From G965198795 sp965198795 (lineage in GTDB: Bacteria; Pseudomonadota; Alphaproteobacteria; Rhodospirillales; Casp-alpha2), in NCBI GenBank assembly GCA_965198795.1, contig OZ240674.1, positions 248,001 through 312,000 of the forward strand: a DNA stretch of 64,000 nucleotides, read 5' to 3'. Position numbers and translations under genes: made by a program. A model generated the notes under the pieces. It ran no database searches and had not been told where the DNA came from. It was given only the letters and a program-made list of their open reading frames with translations. Numbering within the stretch: the first letter of the stretch is position 1; every line of letters begins with the position of its first letter. Below, in pieces: positions 60,662 to 64,000 of this stretch.

Positions 60662-61581
60662 TGAGGAACGATATGACACCGCCGACCATGGACGATCCGA
60701 AAAGGCTTGGCGGTTCATTGCTTTCCCAAAGGCGCGCCAACGGATCAAGCGACCGGGTCCCAATCCTGTCGTGCTCCGACAATGTCGAGTTTCTGCGATC
60801 CATTCCCGACGGGTTGTGCAAGCTAGTCGTAACGTCCCCGCCTTATAATCTTGGTAAAAATTATGAGTTTCGGTCCTCATTGGACGATTATCTCGCTCAA
60901 CAGGAGCGCGTTATCAAGGAATGCCTTCGCGTTTTGCACCCTCAGGGGTCGATCTGCTGGCAGGTTGGAAATTATGTTCAAAATGGCGAAATTATGCCGC
61001 TTGACGCGCTTATGTGGCCGGTTTTCCGTGCTTTGGGCTTGAAGCTCCGCAACCGGATTGTGTGGCACTTTGGCCACGGCCTGCATTGTACGCGGCGTTT
61101 GTCGGGGCGGTATGAAACCATCAATTGGTGGACTCCGAACGACGATTATACCTGGCATCTTGACCCAATCCGCGTTCCGTCAAAATATCCTGGAAAGAAG
61201 CACTTTAAGGGTCCGAATGCGGGAAAGCTCTCCGGAAATCCGAAAGGCAAGAACCCGTCGGATGTTTGGGAGTTTCCCAATGTCAAAAACAACCATCCCG
61301 AAAAGACAGATCATCCCTGTCAATTTCCCATTGAGTTGGTTGAGCGTTTGGTGCTTTCGTTGACGAATGAGGGTGACGCCGTGTTGGACCCCTACATGGG
61401 TGTGGGGTCGTCAATTATCGCCGCCTTGATGCATGAGCGCGATGCTTACGGCTGCGATATCATGCCGGAATACGTCAAAATAGCGGAACAGCGCGTTACG
61501 GATTGGAGGCAAGGCAAGCTACGCACGCGTCCGATGGGTAAACCCGTCTACAACCCCGCCTTGCCAAACGGCGGGCATTGA
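60661..61581 (+). CDS. DNA methyltransferase of a type II R-M system (beta class, probably N4-cytosine)
   Basis: 306 residues from the ATG at 60661. Motif IV is TSPPYNLGKNYEF near residue 60; motif I comes late as DAVLDPYMGVGSSIIAALMHER near residue 265. This order (IV, target region, I) defines the beta class. Ser-Pro-Pro-Tyr in motif IV is the form usual for N4-cytosine enzymes. The endonuclease gene starts within its stop codon (TGATG). The base composition is AT-richer than the neighbours. It should protect the site cut by its partner. Confidence 0.88.
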   Translation: MRNDMTPPTMDDPKRLGGSLLSQRRANGSSDRVPILSCSDNVEFLRSIPDGLCKLVVTSPPYNLGKNYEFRSSLDDYLAQQERVIKECLRVLHPQGSICWQVGNYVQNGEIMPLDALMWPVFRALGLKLRNRIVWHFGHGLHCTRRLSGRYETINWWTPNDDYTWHLDPIRVPSKYPGKKHFKGPNAGKLSGNPKGKNPSDVWEFPNVKNNHPEKTDHPCQFPIELVERLVLSLTNEGDAVLDPYMGVGSSIIAALMHERDAYGCDIMPEYVKIAEQRVTDWRQGKLRTRPMGKPVYNPALPNGGH

Positions 61582-62192
61582 TGCGAATTGGCGCCCGCTA
61601 TTCGCACCTTAACGGCGAGGAAGACCTTCTGGTCCATCGCCGGGCACTGTGGGACGAGCTCATGGACGTAATCGGTTGCGTAGACGCGGAAGCGTGCCGC
61701 ACGAAGGTGTCGAAGGAGAAGACTCGCAAAGGGCGTATGCTCTATTCACCAATTGATATGAATGCGCAGTTCAAGCGCCTTCTTGAGGATCGGGGCTGGG
61801 AAGAACGGCGCAACACCTTCTGGGTCACTGATGACGAAACGCTTCTACGCAACATCAATGGTCGTAATGAGGTTGAGCAGAAAGCCGCCATCATTGCCAG
61901 TGGCCGAACGCCCATCATGTCTTACAACCAGACTGATTTCGTGAAAGATCGTGTCGCTGTTGAAGTACAATTCGGCAAGTATGCGTTTGTTGCTCACGAC
62001 CTATTCGTCAAGCATCTCAGTTTTTACGTATCCGACATAATAGATGTTGGCATCGAGATACTACCGATGAAGATGCTGGAAAGCCAAATGTCGAGCGGCG
62101 TGCCGTACTACGAGCGCGATTTGCTGAACGTCATTCGCCAAGGGCGTGGCGTGCCGGCGGTTCCTCTCGTTTTGATTGGCGTGGAACCATGA
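61581..62192 (+). CDS. Type II restriction endonuclease, BglII-like
   Basis: 203 residues. TDFVKDRVAVEVQFGKYAFV contains Asp-x8-Glu-Val-Gln, the spacing of the active site of BglII (Asp84, Glu93, Gln95). The surrounding MRIGARYSHLNGEEDLLVHR and KVSKEKTRKGRMLYSP also fit the BglII family. BglII-type enzymes cut sites with a GATC core, so such a site is likely but not shown. It directly follows the methyltransferase gene with overlapping stop and start. It is functional by appearance: no frameshift or lost residue. Confidence 0.82.
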   Translation: MRIGARYSHLNGEEDLLVHRRALWDELMDVIGCVDAEACRTKVSKEKTRKGRMLYSPIDMNAQFKRLLEDRGWEERRNTFWVTDDETLLRNINGRNEVEQKAAIIASGRTPIMSYNQTDFVKDRVAVEVQFGKYAFVAHDLFVKHLSFYVSDIIDVGIEILPMKMLESQMSSGVPYYERDLLNVIRQGRGVPAVPLVLIGVEP

Positions 62193-63021
62193 CCCTTAAT
62201 CCGCAGTTAAGAATAACAAGCTATCTTATCCCTAAGACGTTGTGACATTAGATATATTCATGCCCTGCGGTTTTGATGTGGTTGGCGCGTTCGTGGCGTG
62301 CGCGGGCGGGGCATGTATCACGGTCTCGAATAGAGCCAGAGTATCATTCCCGCGAAAGCGGGAATCCAGAGCAACCTCTATTACTCGGTCATTGGTTGGA
62401 ACGCGTACCGTCCGGCTGGATTCCGGCCTTCGCGAGAAGGACGAAGTGAGAGCGGGAATGACGAATCAAACCTCTTGGAAACCCATAAAATCAGCCCCGC
62501 TTGACGTCATAACGCCTTAGGCGTTCATGGCGCCTGGCGGTAAGATAATCCAACTCTTACACCCGGTGTTGCACTGCGGGGATGTTTTGCCGTTTCAAGG
62601 TTGGTTATCTATATATTTCCAAAAAATTCGGCGCTTCAACGACTTGGATGGGGAAACTCTTATATCGCCTCGGCCCTGGCCGAAACGAGGGGTGTTCCGT
62701 GCCCGCCATCGGCGTCACCCCGCGTTGCGTCATCCCTGATCGCGCCGGTCGATAAGGCCCGCGCGCCCCGCTTCAACAGGCCGGGCCGTCTTGACGGTTT
62801 ACGCCGCACGAACCGGTCGCCATCGGGGCTGTCGCGCCGGACGCCAAATCCTCCGCCAGACGATCCCGCTTATGAAAGCTCGAACGGCTCGCGCGCGTAA
62901 CACCCATGGCATCCTTTGTTCCAGGTTGTCCGGATCGGTCAACAAACAAGAAAGGCTCCGCCAAAGGCCCGTTTTTCCTGGACGCCGCCAGCCCGGGACC
63001 GCCGGCGGGGCGCTTAACCCC
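62193..63021. other. Intergenic region between the R-M operon and ilvC
   Basis: 829 bp. It contains the second full copy of the TIR-bounded repeat (62232-62520). In the remaining 500 bp I see no convincing gene; the open frames are Arg/Pro-rich shadows. Confidence 0.55.
62232..62520. repeat. TIR-bounded, MITE-like repeat, copy 2 (289 bp)
   Basis: Ends: CTAAGACGTTGTGACATTA on the left and, on the other strand from the right, CTAAGGCGTTATGACGTCA. They match at 15 of 19 positions. Inside are TTCATGCCCTGCGGTTTTGA near the left end and GGGAATGACGAATCAAACCT followed by CTTGGAAACCCATAAA near the right, shared with copy 1. A REP-like palindrome (ATTCCCGC-GAAA-GCGGGAAT) is included. It is 126 bp shorter than copy 1. 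Confidence 0.75.
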
Positions 63022-64000
63022 TCAGTTCTTGTCCTTATCGACCAGCCGGTTTTCGGCGATCCAGGGCATTAGGCCGCGGAGTTTTTCGCCGACTTCCTCA
63101 ATCGGGTGAGCGGCCCACATGCGGCGCGTGGCCTTGAAGCTGGCTTGACCGGAGGCGTTTTCCAGCATCCAGTCGCGGGCGAACCGGCCGGTCTGGATGT
63201 CTTCCAGAACCTCTTTCATGCGCTTCTTAACGCCGGCGTCGATAATGCGCGGACCGGTTACGTAGTCGCCGTATTCCGCCGTGTTCGAGATTGAGTAGCG
63301 CATGTTAGCGAGGCCGCCCTCGTAGATAAGATCAACAATCAGTTTGACCTCGTGCAGGCATTCGAAATAGGCCATTTCGGGCGCGTAACCAGCTTCGACC
63401 AGGGTCTCGTAACCGGCGCGGATCAGACAGGTCAGGCCGCCGCACAGAACGGTCTGCTCACCGAACAAATCGGTCTCGCATTCCTCCTTGAACGTCGTCT
63501 CGATGACGCCGGAGCGGCCGCCGCCGATGGAGGAGGCGTAAGACAGCGCCATTTCGAGAGCATTGCCGGACGCGTTTTGCGCGACGGCGACGAGGCAGGG
63601 CACGCCGGCGCCGCGCTGGTATTCCGAGCGCACGGTGTGGCCAGGACCTTTCGGGGCGACCATGAACACGTCCATGTCCGGGCGCGGCTCAATCAGAGAG
63701 AAGTGGACGTTGAACCCGTGAGCAAAGGCGATGGCCGCGCCTTCCTTCATGGTGTCCTTGAGTTCTTCATTGTAGATTTTGGCTTGGCCTTCGTCCGGCG
63801 TCAGCATCATGATCACGTCACCCCAGGCGGCCGCTTCGGCCGGGGTCATGACCGTCAAACCCTCGGCCCCGGCTTTCCTAGCGGAGCCGGAACCGGCGCG
63901 CAGCGCGACGCGCACGTCGCCAACGCCGGAATCTTTCAGGTTCAAGGCGTGGGCGTGGCCCTGGCTGCCGTATCCGACGATGACGACTTTCTTGCCCTTG
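63022..64000 (-). CDS. ilvC: Ketol-acid reductoisomerase (5' end beyond window)
   Basis: About 326 of the usual 339 residues are visible; the start lies past the right edge. The Rossmann motif KVVIVGYGSQGHAHALNLKDSG opens the visible part. The catalytic block FKEECETDLFGEQTVLCGG holds the Mg-binding acidic residues, and the second is in AYFECLHEVKLIVDLIYEGG. It converts acetolactate to dihydroxyisovalerate with NADPH in valine, leucine and isoleucine synthesis. It ends DKN before the stop at 63022. Confidence 0.97.
   Translation of the reverse strand, partial: KGKKVVIVGYGSQGHAHALNLKDSGVGDVRVALRAGSGSARKAGAEGLTVMTPAEAAAWGDVIMMLTPDEGQAKIYNEELKDTMKEGAAIAFAHGFNVHFSLIEPRPDMDVFMVAPKGPGHTVRSEYQRGAGVPCLVAVAQNASGNALEMALSYASSIGGGRSGVIETTFKEECETDLFGEQTVLCGGLTCLIRAGYETLVEAGYAPEMAYFECLHEVKLIVDLIYEGGLANMRYSISNTAEYGDYVTGPRIIDAGVKKRMKEVLEDIQTGRFARDWMLENASGQASFKATRRMWAAHPIEEVGEKLRGLMPWIAENRLVDKDKN

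Noticed and set aside
62527..62739. 70-codon frame after the second TIR-bounded repeat
   Set aside because: The first 30 residues look mildly plausible but the rest is Arg/Pro/His-rich; no ribosome-binding site and no recognisable family.
1..64000. tRNA, rRNA, tmRNA or CRISPR arrays
   Set aside because: I looked through the intergenic regions for cloverleaf, rRNA and regular repeat-spacer patterns and found none; a covariance-model scan could still reveal a missed small RNA.

Overview
The window is about 64 kb of a GC-rich chromosome (roughly 60% by eye) that reads as an alphaproteobacterium, most likely a free-living, Rhodospirillales-like or marine heterotroph. I infer this from protein character, from neighbourhoods familiar in that class (thrB-rnhA-peroxiredoxin, dsbD-yqgE, M16 peptidase-thrC, gcvTHP behind a tandem glycine riboswitch), from two TRAP uptake operons and from a FlgG of alphaproteobacterial type. 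The genus cannot be read from the sequence. No rRNA, tRNA or CRISPR array was seen. Both edges cut genes: a hydantoinase/oxoprolinase-type protein on the left and ilvC on the right.

Layout. 0-3.8 kb: a minus-strand operon (HyuA-type protein, thioesterase, family III CoA-transferase), a small FliF-tail-like protein and a dienelactone hydrolase. 4-9.3 kb: a ThDP enzyme, a Sel1-repeat protein, an EamA transporter and a SpmA/SpmB-type membrane protein. 9.5-18.2 kb: a bacterial phytochelatin synthase, a DUF1624-type membrane protein, an ABC-transporter-like protein with a disabled ATPase and a cyclic-nucleotide-binding domain, a glycerophosphodiesterase and a malic enzyme. 18.2-19.5 kb: repeat-rich non-coding DNA. 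19.5-25.6 kb: a glutathionyl-hydroquinone reductase, RidA, a lone flgG behind a good sigma-54 promoter, small conserved proteins, a dehalogenase, PhzF and a LysR remnant without its DNA-binding domain. 25.6-30.2 kb: gcvT-gcvH-gcvP under a tandem glycine riboswitch. 30.2-40.7 kb: a lipoprotein, a CDGSH protein, a PG-binding repeat protein, thrB, rnhA, peroxiredoxin, a DsbD-like reductase, an amber-interrupted PLD gene, yqgE and a secreted nuclease.

40.7-42.7 kb is a small accessory patch. It carries a 195-bp structured element present twice and nearly identical, a truncated copy of the nuclease 5' end, a winged-helix protein and several dyads. 42.8-47.6 kb returns to core genes (DEAD helicase, DUF3553, M16 peptidase, thrC). 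47.9-58.2 kb holds two TRAP transporters separated by a lower-GC insert bounded by 95-bp direct repeats. The second TRAP system has an over-long small subunit and a large subunit with a roughly 320-residue coiled-coil tail. 58.4-59.0 kb is a dead IS630-type transposase. prfB with its programmed frameshift follows, then a BglII-like restriction-modification operon, a TIR-bounded repeat and ilvC.

How it fits together. The core genes cover amino-acid metabolism (glycine cleavage, threonine, branched-chain), redox and thiol handling, and uptake of organic acids or similar solutes by TRAP systems. The accessory DNA consists of remnants (IS5, IS630, LysR, PLD, MT-A70) and of several repeat families. 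The best candidates for undescribed biology are the duplicated structured element at 40.74-41.40 kb, the TIR-bounded repeat family (10.3 and 62.2 kb, fragment near 19.0 kb) and the pseudo-ABC/cNMP protein.
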